Shown piece after piece: positions 24,030-34,559 of a stretch of 64,000 nucleotides of DNA. Source of the stretch: Dastarcus helophoroides. Its lineage: Eukaryota > Arthropoda > Insecta > Coleoptera > Bothrideridae. Each line of letters opens with the position of its first letter. Positions within the stretch are counted from its first letter, which is position 1. The translations under genes and the position numbers were made by a program. Where the stretch lies: assembly GCA_028583605.1 (NCBI GenBank), contig CM053336.1, forward strand, positions 23,235,004 through 23,299,003, given 5' to 3'. The notes under the pieces are model-generated. The model was not told the origin of the DNA. It did not search any database and saw only the letters and a list, made by a program, of their open reading frames with translations.

Positions 24030-25400
24030 ATGTAAGGTCCATTGACCTGGAATCCGACCACGTCCGAAAAATAAATTATTGATACCAGAATTTTGTACTA
24101 TGTTTGTTACTTTTTGTACCGCTAAAAAAATCTTTTGTACCGCAACCCAAAAACAGAAACTGGCAATTTACAATTCGGATCCTAGGTCAACGTGAAAACC
24201 GCGACTACCTTCAAAATCGAATCTGCCATAATTTTGTACTATTTTTGTACCTTTTTGTACCATAAGTTTTAATTTTTGTACCTTTTTAATTTCCAAGAAA
24301 AACGATATTAAATCTTGGATCCCAGATCAACGTGAACATCACGACCACTTTAAAAATCAAATTTGATTAAACAAAATGTTAGTACTATTTTTGTACCTTT
24401 TTGCACCATCAATTAAAAATTTGTACCACCGCCCCAACTTAGCAAAAAAATATTTTAAATTTTTCGTATTCCAAGTCAACGTGAAAAACACAAATATAGA
24501 TCTGCTTCAAAAATAAAATCTAAATATACCATAATCTTATACCATTTTTCTATTTTTTTTTGCCATCAATTAAAAAGTTTGTATCACCACCCGAACTAAG
24601 GAAAAGAATATTTTAAATTTTTCTTACCCCGAGTCAACGTGACAAACTTAAGTAAATATCCATCTAGGAAAAAAACTATTCAAAATTTTTCGTATCTTCA
24701 AAAATAAGCGAGATAGGCCATGGGTCAACTAATGACCAATATGGGTTATTGACTTGAGTTTGTCACGTCGAATTGGGATCGAAAAAATTAAAATATTTTT
24801 TTTCTTAATTGGGGTGATGGTACAAAATTTTTAATTGATGGTAAAAATGGGTACAAAAATAGTACAATATTAGGATATAGTCAGATTTCATTTTTGATGC
24901 AGATATGTACTTGAATTTGTCACGTTGGCTTGAAATCCGAAAAATGTTACAATATTTTTTTACCTATTTAGGATAGTGGTACAAAATTTTTAGTTGAAGG
25001 TAAAACAGATTACAGAAATAGTACAAAATTATATGGTATGGTCAGATTTCATTTTTGATGTAGATATGTACTTCAGTTTATCACGTGGACTTGGAATCCG
25101 AAAAAATTAAAATATTATTTTTCTTAGTTGAGGTGGTGGTACAAAATTTTAATTGATGGTACAAAAGTGTACAAAAATAGTACAAAACTATAGTAAAGTC
25201 AGATTTTATTCTTGATGGAGATATGTACTTAAGTTTATCACATTGATTGGAGATTCGAAAAATTTAAGATATTTTTTTCTTAGTGGTACAAACTTTTTGA
25301 TTGATGGTACAAAAATGTAACTAAAATTTGGTATAATCAAATTTATTTGTTAAAGTGGTTTCGACCCTCAAATATTTAACGTTGGTCTCTAAATCTGGAG
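24030..25400. repeat. Head-to-head array of ~150-bp tandem repeats
   Basis: The left arm (24,030-24,690) holds units marked by TCAACGTGA at 24,187, 24,327, 24,476 and 24,634. The right arm (24,760-25,400) holds the inverted unit marked by CACGT-type words at 24,764, 24,921, 25,082 and about 25,239, with a further remnant near 25,379. Within each unit GTAC-rich words (TTTGTACTATTTTTGTACC, TTGTACCATCAATT) alternate with an AT-rich spacer. Spacings are about 140-160 bp and shorten outward on both arms, so the structure is a large imperfect palindrome centred near 24,700. No coding frame. It resembles a Foldback-type element with internally repeated arms. Confidence 0.75.
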
Positions 25401-25457
25401 TGAAAACTGGAATTTGTTTTCATAAATTAATCAGCTAACACATTTAAAAAGTCTTTA

Positions 25458-25965
25458 GGTTGCGTTTAGATTAGAGAATTACTTTATGATAGAAATCTCA
25501 GGTATTTGGGACTTTGCCCGCTTACACTATGACACAAATGTAGCTGAATAAAATTACTGACACTTCTAGCTTAGATAAAATGTCGACATAAAATGTCGTT
25601 GCTGCTTTAAATAATCAAAATTTGATTAGGTATAATTGGTAATTCTGGATATTCAATTCTGTAACCAATGATATGCAAATATTGAATAGGTTTTGGTTTA
25701 TTAAATTTGCAAACTACTTATATGGAATAATATCTCAATATTAGAAGTGATATACAAAAGTTAATCCCATAAAATATCATCTCGATAGAAAGTAGACGTC
25801 TACAACTTCTGAGATATATGTCAGATAGTGGCTGAAATTTGTGTCGACATTTTGTGTCAGCTATGTGATTAATCACAGATAGCTTTTTTCAGGATGGTTT
25901 ACACTTGATATATTGTTATGCCAGAGAAAATTGTCCGGAATAAAATATCCAATCTAAACGCACCC
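25458..25965. mobile_element. Harbinger-like MITE, copy 1 (508 bp)
   Basis: The left end GGTTGCGTTTAGATTAGA and the right end, read inward on the minus strand as GGGTGCGTTTAGATTGGA, are inverted. TTA precedes the left end, but TCG follows the right end, so the duplication is not intact. The ends match those of the 203-bp element at 34,883-35,085. No open frame. It is non-autonomous. Confidence 0.6.
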
Positions 25966-26194
25966 TCGAGGCTTAAACTCAAAATTTTACCTTGAAATGC
26001 TTAAAAAAATTTCAAAATTCGGATTTTGAAACTAAAAATCGAAATTTTGAGAAAAAAGTAAAATTTGAAAATTAAACTTGAACTTTTGACATGAAATTCT
26101 TGGGAGAAAGTAAGAGATAACATTTGAAATTTTAAGCTAAATGTGAACATTTCGAGATTAAACTTGAGACCGAGTATGGTCGAAAGGTCGATAT

Positions 26195-26394
26195 TGTAGG
26201 ACGATAGAATTCAAATTTGAATTTGAGGGTCAATCTCGATGACAGCCCCGACTGTCACTAGCAGCTCCCGCGTTTTTCACAGAGTAGTCAGACAAGTCTA
26301 TGCGAGTGGTTGTCATAAGATATGTGTGTTCCAGTTAATAAATCTTGATAAAAATCTCAAGTATTATTCACGGGTCCAGTAGCTCCCCCTTACA
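26195..26394 (+). repeat. 5' LTR of Gypsy 1
   Basis: 200 bp, beginning TGTAGGACGATAGAATTC and ending CTCCCCCTTACA. AATAAA at about 26,337 may be the polyadenylation signal when the same sequence acts as the 3' LTR. Confidence 0.9.
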
Positions 26395-26564
26395 GTTTTC
26401 AGGTGTGGGGTAACGCGGAACAAGGTACACGGTAACAGGGAAAACGGTACGGCTACACGATTAAGAGGATCACGATCCAAAAGTCGGTTAGAAGGGGTGT
26501 CGCGGTTCGTTTTATGTTCACGTTAATTTGCGTTGAAAAGTTCGAGTAAAGTAGGCGAAGTACG

Positions 26565-27580
26565 ATGGCTTCCCCAAATTATGACGACGTTAAGAATGCT
26601 GAACAGGAGCACCCACCGAATGAGCAGGTATCCGTAGCCGCCTCCGTTGATGATATTATACAGGCTGTTGTGAGAGCCATAATCCTACATCAAGAAGCGC
26701 AACAAACTCATCCAGCTGTTCCGTTCTCACCCACAATGCACGATAAACCCGTGAAATTCAGTAACCAGGAAATTGCCGCGCTGTTGCCAGATTTCTCCGG
26801 CTATGAAGATGATGTCGAAGCTTGGGTTAGAAGAGTGGATGCCGTCCAGGCTACTTACCAGGTACCCGAAGAAATTATCCAGCTAATTGCGGTTGGGAAA
26901 TTAGTTGGGCAAGCAAAAACATGGTTCCACATGAAATTAGAATACATAACGATGCCATGGTCCCTTTTAAAGCTCGAATTGATGAGTATGTTTCAGTGCA
27001 GATTAAACAAGGTGGAACTGATGAGAAAAATGGAGAATCGTAAGTGGAAAAAGGGAGAAAAGTTCTCGAAGTACTTCACTGACAAAGTTTCTTTGTGCAA
27101 TAAATTATCCATGACTGATAGTGATATAATAGACTACGTTATTGATGGATTTGAGCCAGTTCAACTTTAGAGCCAAGCCCGAATGCAGCGCTTTGCTTCA
27201 CTAGGCGAACTATTAAGTACCATGAAAAATGTAACCAGCGAAGAAAGAAATCCCCGCCACGTACCCGATGTAAAAAAAGAGCCAAACACCTTTACACCAC
27301 GTAAAAATCCTTTAGACCATAAACCAAAATGTTTTAACTGTTTTAAGGAAGGTCACAAGATTTCAGATTGTCCACAGCCTAAGAGGGAAAGAGGAAGCTG
27401 TTTCAAATGCGGAAAAATGGGACATTTACAGAGGGATTGCACAGCTGCCAAAGAATCCCCCAGACAACAGACATTGCTGATAGAAGAGAAAACCATACCG
27501 CCATATTTGGTCCAGATCAAGATGGAACACGGTACAAAGGAGGATGCAGTGGTGGATGGAGGTTCAGGTATTTCTTTAAT
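26565..27580 (+). pseudogene. Gypsy 1 gag and start of protease, two stops
   Basis: The frame opens at 26,565 (MASPNYDDVKN). Residues ~60-200 form a retrotransposon-gag capsid-like region (LLPDFSGYEDDVEAWVRRVD; WFHMKLEYI; KKGEKFSKYFTDK). A TAG at 27,168 interrupts; the same frame continues with two CCHC knuckles, [14 protein letters not shown] and [14 protein letters not shown], which bind genomic RNA, and then enters the protease. The protease active site reads VVDGGSG rather than the usual D-T/S-G, followed almost at once by a TGA at 27,582. Gag coats the particle in the cytoplasm. The gag-to-pol junction has no frame change here. Confidence 0.85.
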
Positions 27581-27584
27581 ATGA

Positions 27585-27884
27585 ATTGACTTGGTGGACA
27601 TGTCAAAAGTGGTACCAGTAAGAGAACATAATTTTACTGGCATTAATAACTCCCGTTTGCAGATCTTAGGTTTATTAAAGACTAATATTTACTTACCTGT
27701 ATGTAATGTATACTTAGAATGTGACTTTTATGTTGTCCCCCAAAATACCATACCTATTCATCAGTGTATATTAGGACGCAATTTTATAAGTAATCCTAAA
27801 ATATGTATCACATTGTCCGATGTTATCAATATTACGAAGAATGAAAATTTTCTAGACCGAGATTTTATTAATCGAAGATATTAA
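27585..27884 (+). pseudogene. Gypsy 1 protease remainder
   Basis: Same frame as gag, after the TGA. It contains the typical C-terminal half of a retropepsin: the NFTGINNSRLQILG strand and CILGRNFISNP, equivalent to the conserved I-LG-DF-- motif. The frame then meets a TAA at 27,882, and the downstream polymerase is in another frame, so a +1 shift has occurred between about 27,860 and 27,920. Active-site changes (DGGS) and these breaks indicate a dead protease. Confidence 0.75.
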
Positions 27885-27921
27885 TGACAGTTATGTACCT
27901 ACCTTAGACGTTGAAGATTCA

Positions 27922-29640
27922 TTGATACCATCACAAAGATTAGCTGTAAAGCAAACTTACCAAGATTTTTATGCACTCCCTAGTCGGAAAAGTGAACCCG
28001 TAATTGATTATGAAGTTAAAGTAAACTTAAAACCCGATCACAAACAGTTTTTCTTCAGACCAAGACGTTTATCACATTTTGAATTAGTAGAGCTTGACAA
28101 AATGATTAAAGATTTATTAGAGCAAAAAATTATTAGACCTAGTAATTCGGAGTATAGTTCTCGAATAGTTTTAGTTAAGAGAAAAGATAATTCCTTGCGT
28201 TTGTGTGTAGATTTCAGAGAGTTAAATCAGTCTGTCCTTCGAGATAACTTTCCAGTGCCCGTAGTTGAAGAACAAATAGATAAATTAAAGAACAAAAAAT
28301 ATTTAACACGTTTAGATTTAAAGAATGCTTTCTATCATATAAAAGTTCACAAAGAATCGACAAAATACTTCTCGTTTGTTACACCCACTCAGCAGTTTGA
28401 ATTTGAAAAACTCCCATTTGGATTCTGCAATTCCCCAGCTATTTTCATGCGATTTATATCAAAGATATTTAAAAAATTGATAGAGGAGGGCAAAATTTTG
28501 ATCTACATCGATGACATTTTGATAGCTACTAAAACGGTAACTGAGAATTTGGAAATCTTAAAAGAAGTGTTTACATTGATGGTAGATAACTTGTTGGAGT
28601 TAAGGTTAGACAAATGCTCCTTTTTGAAAACTAGTATTAACTATTTAGGATATATTATCAATAAGGATGGGATTAAACCAAATCAAGAAAATATTGAGCC
28701 TATACAAAATTTTCCAATTCCTAAAAATAAAAAAGAAGTTCATAGTTTCCTTGGTTTAACTTCGCATTTCCGAAAATTTGTTAAAGATTTTTCCGTTTTA
28801 GCAAAACCCCTTTATGATTGCATAAAATTAAACAACGATTTCAAATTCGGCATTGAAGAGATCCGCGTTTTTGAATTACTGAAGAATAAGCTTATTAACG
28901 CCCCAGTTTTGAGTATTTACTCTTCTAATGCGCCCACAGAATTGCATTGCGATGCATCGAAGTTAGGTTTTGGTGCCATATTATTACAAAAACAGGATGA
29001 CCAAAAGTTTCACCCTATATTTTTCTTTAGTAAAAGAACCACAGAAGCAGAGTCGCGATATCATAGTTATGAGTTAGAGTGTCTAGCAATAAAATACGCC
29101 ATAGAAAGATTTCACGTTTATCTGTATGGTATCAAATTCAAAGTAGTTACAGATTATGACAGTTTACGATTGACTTTGAGCAAAAAGGACATAGTACCAA
29201 GAATAATGCGTTGGACACTTTTTTTGGAAAATTATCGGTACACGGTTGAACATCGACCAAACGAGCGAATGAAACATGTAGACGCGCTGAGCAGATGCCA
29301 TAATGTCTTATTATTAGAGGAAAGCAGTTCAGAACAGATTTTAGCTTTAAAGCAACAAAGCGATGAAGAAATTACAAAGATAAGAGAGAAATTAATGACA
29401 ACTGAATTACCCCTGTTTGAAGTAAGGCACGGTTTAGTTTATAGAAAGACGAAAAAGGGTATAAGGTTTTACGTTCCTAAGGTCCTAGAAGATAATATCA
29501 TTAGGTGCAATCATGATGACATGGGTCACGTAGGTGTAGAAAAGGTAATGGAATTAACAAGTCGAACGTATTGGTTTCCGGAAATGAAAAGAAAGGTGCA
29601 GGAATATATAAGTAACTGTTTAAAGTGTATAGTGTATTAA
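27922..29640 (+). pseudogene. Gypsy 1 reverse transcriptase, RNase H, integrase N-terminus
   Basis: A 572-codon open frame, the longest in the window. Reverse transcriptase motifs in order: LRLCVDFRELNQSV, DLKNAFYHIKV, LPFGFCNSPAIF, and the catalytic box YIDD at about residue 195. RNase H follows (ELHCDASKLGFGAIL near residue 340, ELECLAIKYAIERFHVYLYG, and a DYDSL site). The integrase zinc domain H-x-H-C-C starts near residue 530 and is cut by TAA at 29,638 just after its second cysteine pair. The domain set copies RNA to DNA in the particle and inserts it in the nucleus. Catalytic residues look intact within this stretch. Confidence 0.9.
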
Positions 29641-30543
29641 CCAGATTACGGAAAAAAAGAGGGTATATTACGTAGCATTCCAAAAGGAACAGTTCCGTTC
29701 GATACTGTGCATATTGATCATTATGGTCCCCTTGAAAAATGCAAGAATGGTGACAAATACGTTTTCTTGGTAGTTGATGGCTTTTCAAAGTTTGTTAAGT
29801 TATATGCATGTAAAACTACAAATACCAATGAGGTTATGAAATATTTGCGGTCTTATTTCACGGAATACAGTACTCCAGTGCGCTTAGTTTCGGATAGAGG
29901 TACTTCATTAAAGTCAAAAGCGTTCGAAAAATTTTTAAACGAAAATGATGTAAAACATGTATTGGTAGCGACGAGGACCCCTCGCGCGAACGGTCAGGTA
30001 GAAAGAGTTAACAGAACCCTTACACAAATGATGTCCAAATTATCAAAGAAAAGAAATGAGTGGAATAAAACCTTGAAGCAGGTCGAATTCTGTATGAATA
30101 ATACTGTTTCAAAAACAACAGGACAAGCTCCTAGTAAATTAGTGTTTGGTAAATATCAGAGAGGAAAATGTGAGGACAAGTTAAAACAATTTTTAGAAAC
30201 TTTAAATGAAAATGAAACAGATTCAATAAGTTTAGAGGAATTGCGCCAAGAGGCGTCAGAAAAAATATCGAAATCGCAAGAATCTAACAAAAAATATTTT
30301 GACAAAAGTCATAAGACACCCACCAAATATTCTGTTGGTGATAAAATTATGATTACTAATGTTGACACGAGTATAGGCACTAACAAAAAATTATTACCTA
30401 AGTACAGAGGCCCTTACGAAATTAGTGTAGTTTTAGACAATGGTCGGTATATAGTTAAAGACATTGAAGGGTTTCAAATAGCCCAAATGCCTTATGAAGG
30501 TACACATGAGTTTTCGCAAATTAGACCGTGGATAGCTGACTAA
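29641..30543 (+). pseudogene. Gypsy 1 integrase catalytic core and C-terminus
   Basis: In frame with the reverse transcriptase once the TAA is passed. The DDE triad is readable: D in HIDHYG (29,716), D in SDRGTS (29,893) and E in QVERVNR (30,001), with 35 residues between the last two, the canonical D,D35E spacing. A C-terminal basic domain follows (YSVGDKIMITN, KLLPKYRGPYEI) and ends at a TAA at 30,541. A first ATG within it is at 29,707. The core is otherwise uninterrupted. Confidence 0.88.
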
Positions 30544-30586
30544 ATCTGATTGGGTCCAACCGCCTGAGTGTAACTTATCTGTAAAA

Positions 30587-30872
30587 TGTATGTTCTTTTT
30601 ATGCCAGAAGTATTTGTTATGTACCTACCTGTCTTATGTTTATGAAAATGAGAATTTATGTAATACTTACCTTATGTACCCTTATGATTATGGTTATGTT
30701 ATGGTTATGGAAAATTATGGTGTTTATATCTTTATGCCTTATGCGAATTTATGTCCTTATGCATCTTATGTTCTTATGGAAACGAGCTTATGTTATGGTT
30801 AGGATTATGTACTTATGTGTTTATGTTATGTAAACAAGTTTGTGACTTATTATGGAAAAACTTATGAAGGGA
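30587..30872 (+). repeat. TTATG-rich segment in Gypsy 1
   Basis: About 26 TTATG words occur in roughly 280 bp between the integrase stop and the 3' LTR, separated by 0-15 irregular bases. Stretches are open in more than one frame (for example 30,590-30,802 and 30,636-30,833), but the product is simply Y/M/L-rich and has no recognisable domain. A purine run GAAGGGAGGAAAA (30,866-30,878) follows; it could be a displaced polypurine tract, although it is about 195 bp from the LTR. Confidence 0.8.
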
Positions 30873-31072
30873 GGAAAATATACTAGGCATGACGAGATAA
30901 TTAAGGATTAAGTTACTGAATAAGTTATTGCTCATAGGTTGTACCATTACTCAGATTAGTTCTTCCTCATGTATATTGTTGTCCTTACGAAATGCTCCAA
31001 TTTTTAGGTTAAGTTGTTATTAAGGAAGCTGCCAGGAAAGATCGAGGCGATCTTTTGTCAGGTTGACCGAAC

Positions 31073-31279
31073 TGTAGGACGATAGAATTCAAATTTGAAT
31101 GTGGCGGTCAATCTCGATGACAGATGGCAGCCCCGACTGTCACTAGCAGCTCCCGCGTTTTTCACAGAGTAGTCAGACAAGTCTATGCGAGTGGTTGTCA
31201 TAAGATGTGTGTGTTCCAGTTAATAAATCTTGATAAAAATCTCAAGTATTATTCACGGGTCCAGTAGATCCCCCTTACA
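31073..31279 (+). repeat. 3' LTR of Gypsy 1
   Basis: 207 bp. Same as the 5' LTR except for a 7-bp insertion near 31,124 (ATGGCAG next to a similar CAG) and about five substitutions. Followed by the ATAT target duplication. Confidence 0.9.
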
Positions 31280-31283
31280 ATAT

Positions 31284-32365
31284 TTCGAAATTATAGTAGA
31301 AATTTTTGACGATAGGTATTAGTCGAAGTTCCTAGAACAAGTTTTTTGAGATTCAACTTAAAATTTTAACTTTCAATTCAAAATCTTTTAAAAAAGTACA
31401 AATTTCAAGTTAGAATTTAACTTTGCTTCCCAAAATTGAAATAAAGAGCAACACTTTGAAATCGAAGTTGCAACTGAAACAAAATACTTTTTTTTGAGAC
31501 TGATTTTGAAATTTCTACTGATATCTCGATTTTAAAAAAGTGCAAATTCTGAATTTGAAATGGAAGTTTGGAGATTTTAGTAGAAATGTTAATTAGGTGA
31601 GATTTGAAGGTGAATAATTTAATATTCTGAGCAAGCACTTTTCATGAGAAATGTAGACATTTTGAATTTGAAACAAACTTCTCACTTTTATTTTATGATT
31701 TGTTTAATTTAAAGTAGAAATTTTGAGCTCAATATTTGCAGTTCGAATATGAAAAAGTGTAAGTAAATGTTCAGTTTAGACTGGAAAATTTTAATTCAAT
31801 TTTAAAAATTTCATTTGTGTATACTGTTTGTAACTTTGGGCAGCTGATTGAAGTATATTGTTTATCTGCTGATTTTTTAAGTAACACATTCGTTTTATTG
31901 TGTTTATCTAACTTTACACTATTTTTATATATGATAAAGTGTGTTGTATTGTATTTATCAATGCGCTTCTGTCGTGCTATCTTATGACAACCTTCCTACC
32001 TAGGATTATTTTTTGCTTAAAATGGATTTTTTTTTGGCCGAGCAGTTAGCAGAAATAAAACAATGTTTAATAGAAGCCCCGTTATCAAGTTCATATATAA
32101 AACAAAACAAAACGATTTCTTCATTTAATAAACCTTGAAATTGCAAAACTGTTTGTAACTTTGGATAGTTGAGTCAACAGATATTTTTAATTGTACTTTA
32201 GACTGTTTTGTTTTATAACCTTTGTATATGTTATATTAAAGCAGGTATCTAATTATTGATGCATCAATGCATAACCTAAAACACTGGATGTAGAAATCCA
32301 AGCTTGCATAGTAAGTTCGATTAATGGATTCACCGTAAATGAGCGGGATCTTGGATGGAAAGTAC
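31284..32365. other. No recognised gene; repeat matrix
   Basis: 31,284-31,800 is degenerate AT-rich matrix that continues from upstream of Gypsy 1, so the element inserted into it. Two diverged copies of an ACTGTTTGTAACTTTGG word occur at about 31,824 and 32,147. No coding region is supported. Confidence 0.5.
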
Positions 32366-32464
32366 TTTTTTTAGAAAATTAAACCTCGAGGAATTAAATT
32401 GTATAAAATTTTCTAAAAAAACAGTTACCTAATTCTATGCGGACGAAGTCGCGGGTAACTGCTA
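32366..32464 (+). mobile_element. Helitron-like 3' end
   Basis: The segment ends with GCGGACGAAGTCGCGGGTAA followed by CTGCTAG and then T. A short GC-rich hairpin (GCGAC/GTCGC type) close to a terminal CTAG, with T following, is the normal 3' terminus of Helitron elements, and this particular motif is widespread in insects. An AT hairpin precedes it (TTTTTTAGAAAATT near 32,369 against AAAATTTTCTAAAAAAAC near 32,407). The 5' TC end was not located, so the element's length is unknown. No helicase frame is visible. Confidence 0.6.
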
Positions 32465-33181
32465 GTAAGAAAAATAATTTCTGAACTGTAGATTTTTTTG
32501 AAACATTTACTAAAGATTCAGGCCTTTAACCTTTAATTATTTTGTTAAAAATTCAATCTAAAACTTCACATTTTAGGATTATTCTAAATATGCTCATTTA
32601 CTTTGAAATTTCAATCCGAAATGCAGTCTTCTTTATTGAGATTTCAAGACAGTTTTTATTATTGCTTTTTGTCAAATTATCTTTTTTCTCAAAATGCCAA
32701 ATTTAATACTTAAATATTTTTTTTAAATATTACTTTAAACCCTTTATTCTAACTTATAAATTTTTATTTTGTTTTAAAATAAATTTTCACTTTGTTTGGA
32801 AATTTTCAGCTAAAACAGTTATAAATTTTTTGGTTTGTTTTTAAATAACGACCTTTTTTATAACTCTCGTTTCGACTTTTGTAACCAATTTCGCTTGTAA
32901 ACTCTAAAGTTCAGGAAAATGTGTATTTTAATTAAAACTTTCAAATTGTCTTGTCAAAACTCTATCTCAATTTTCATTTTTTTTCCTAGTTGTTCGCCTA
33001 AAAGCTCAAAATTTCTTTCTTTGGTGGGATATTTGGTTTTATATGTATCTTTGAAATTTTGACTTTTTAAAATTTCTTATAAACTTTGAAAATTTGCACT
33101 TTCAATATTGTTCTCTTTCCGAGTAGTTTTTGTATTAAATTTTAAACTTCTTTTGTAAGATTTTTAATTATGGCCATGTCT
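32465..33181. other. No recognised gene
   Basis: AT-rich degenerate matrix with repeated TCAAAATTT/AAATTTTGA words. Nothing else seen. Confidence 0.5.
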
Positions 33182-33319
33182 TTTCTTGGTAATTTTTTTT
33201 TTACTTTTTAATGCTTTTTTAAAGTATTTTCAATACCTAGTTTACTTATTCGTTTGTGTCTAATTTAACGTTTTGTTCACCTTTTTACCTTATTTGATTG
33301 TGCCTAAAATCCGATTAAT
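33182..33319. repeat. Dispersed T-rich repeat, copy 3 of 3
   Basis: Same family as 1,011-1,150 and 7,489-7,630. It ends TGTGCCTAAAATCCGATT, almost identical to the end of copy 1 near 1,130. Confidence 0.5.
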
Positions 33320-33850
33320 TTATCAGATTCGGAGTTTGGAACCCAATGACCGATTTCGATCTTATTAGATCTCGTCAGTTTGGTATATCCAACTCGAATG
33401 CTTAACAAATGTAACAAACCTACTGGATCTGAGAAGACCAAAGCCGGTCTTTATTTTTCCAACTCCAAATGTGATAAATGTTTAAACCTATTTATCTGTG
33501 CATTATATTCTAGTCTTCTGGGACATTTTTAGAGAACAATGGTTTTGCTAAGCGTTTGCAGTTTAACTGTTGGTAGTTCGGCTATTTATAATACATTATA
33601 CACCCTTAACGGGCTAAATACTGTAGTTTAGGTTGCATCTTACTTACATAAGAGATTTTCTGGAGTTATCCACAGTTTCTTCATAGACCAATAGATGGCG
33701 GTACTTAGAAGTCACACGAAGGACATTCGTTGATTCTATAGAATTTACTTGCCGCAACATTTGTTGACATTTGAATTGGATATATCAAACTGACGAGATC
33801 TAATAAAATCGTAACCGGTCTTTGAGTTCCAAACACCGAATCTGATAAAT
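33320..33850. repeat. MITE-like element with ~80-bp inverted ends
   Basis: The left arm 33,320-33,398 and the inverted right arm 33,772-33,850 share TTTATCAGATTCGG, TTATTAGATCTCGTCAGTTT and ATATATCCAA-type words with few mismatches. Inside, 33,430-33,510 holds a direct, more diverged copy of the right end (CCGGTCTTT, GATAAATGTTTAAACC). No open frame. The terminal duplication is not clear, so the superfamily is unknown. Confidence 0.65.
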
Positions 33851-34559
33851 GTTTAAACCAATTGGTCCTTGCATTAGTTTACAGTTAAGTTTTCGACGTT
33901 TTGGCAGCACTTAAACCATAAATTTCAAACTTTTACTTCAAATTTTTATCTCCCAGAAAAATAAGTAAAATGTTCGTCGTTAAACTCACCATAAAAATCG
34001 ACTTTTTTTTCAAAACTATTCACAACATAAATATTCGTCACACCAAAAGCGTTTCACACACAAATCTTCCTCATTATCTTAAGTTTCCCACATAAGCAGT
34101 CACGGTAGCTAGAAATAAAGATATTTTGCTCAGTAGTAAACATCTTTATAGCGAATTTACTCCAAGGGTTTAAAGAAAAAAGGTTAGTGGGAAATTTGTG
34201 CAGCTTCTATTTCCATGACAATTTATTGCTGCAGTTACATTAAATTTCAGCATCTTATATTTCTGTTACATTATGCAGTTTCGAGCACCTCTTTAATCAT
34301 CTCATATTATAAAATATTAGCAGCGGATAATGTTCTTGGGCGATGGCAGTTGATAAAAAAACACAACAACATTTAATATTTTCTTGAGGTTTTGCCATTA
34401 TTGACATACTAACCAAGAATGATAAGGAAAAAGGACAAAACAATTTTTGTGAACTGAAAAGAAAAATCTTTTCCTTTAATGAGTATTTCTTGAAAACGAA
34501 AGCGAATTAAGTTTTCACATTATGCACTTTAAAAGAATCTGAGCTACAATATACCTATA
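33851..34559. other. No recognised gene
   Basis: AT-rich sequence; no supported coding region or repeat. Confidence 0.4.

Larger units (their letters stand above)
26195..31279 (+). mobile_element. Gypsy 1: full-length but broken Ty3/Gypsy element
   Basis: The element is bounded by LTRs of 200 and 207 bp with TGTA...TACA ends and a 4-bp target duplication ATAT (26,191-26,194 and 31,280-31,283). Order inside is gag with two zinc knuckles, protease, reverse transcriptase, RNase H, integrase: the Ty3/Gypsy order. There is no env-like frame. Three in-frame stops (TAG 27,168, TGA 27,582, TAA 29,638) and one frameshift (27,860-27,920) break the coding region, so the copy is inactive as it stands. 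LTRs differ by about five substitutions and one 7-bp indel, so insertion is moderately recent. I did not find a convincing primer site after the 5' LTR or a purine tract directly before the 3' LTR. Confidence 0.88.

Noticed and set aside
26395..26440. Primer-binding site after the Gypsy 1 5' LTR
   Set aside because: The sequence does not start with TGG near the LTR edge and I could not match it to a tRNA end.
27168..29640. Reassigned stop codons or programmed readthrough in Gypsy 1
   Set aside because: All three stop types occur once each, along with a frameshift; simple decay explains this better, and other elements show the same mix.
30590..30833. Overlapping Y/M-rich frames after Gypsy 1 integrase as a possible env
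   Set aside because: They come from the TTATG words; there is no signal peptide, cleavage site or conserved cysteine pattern.
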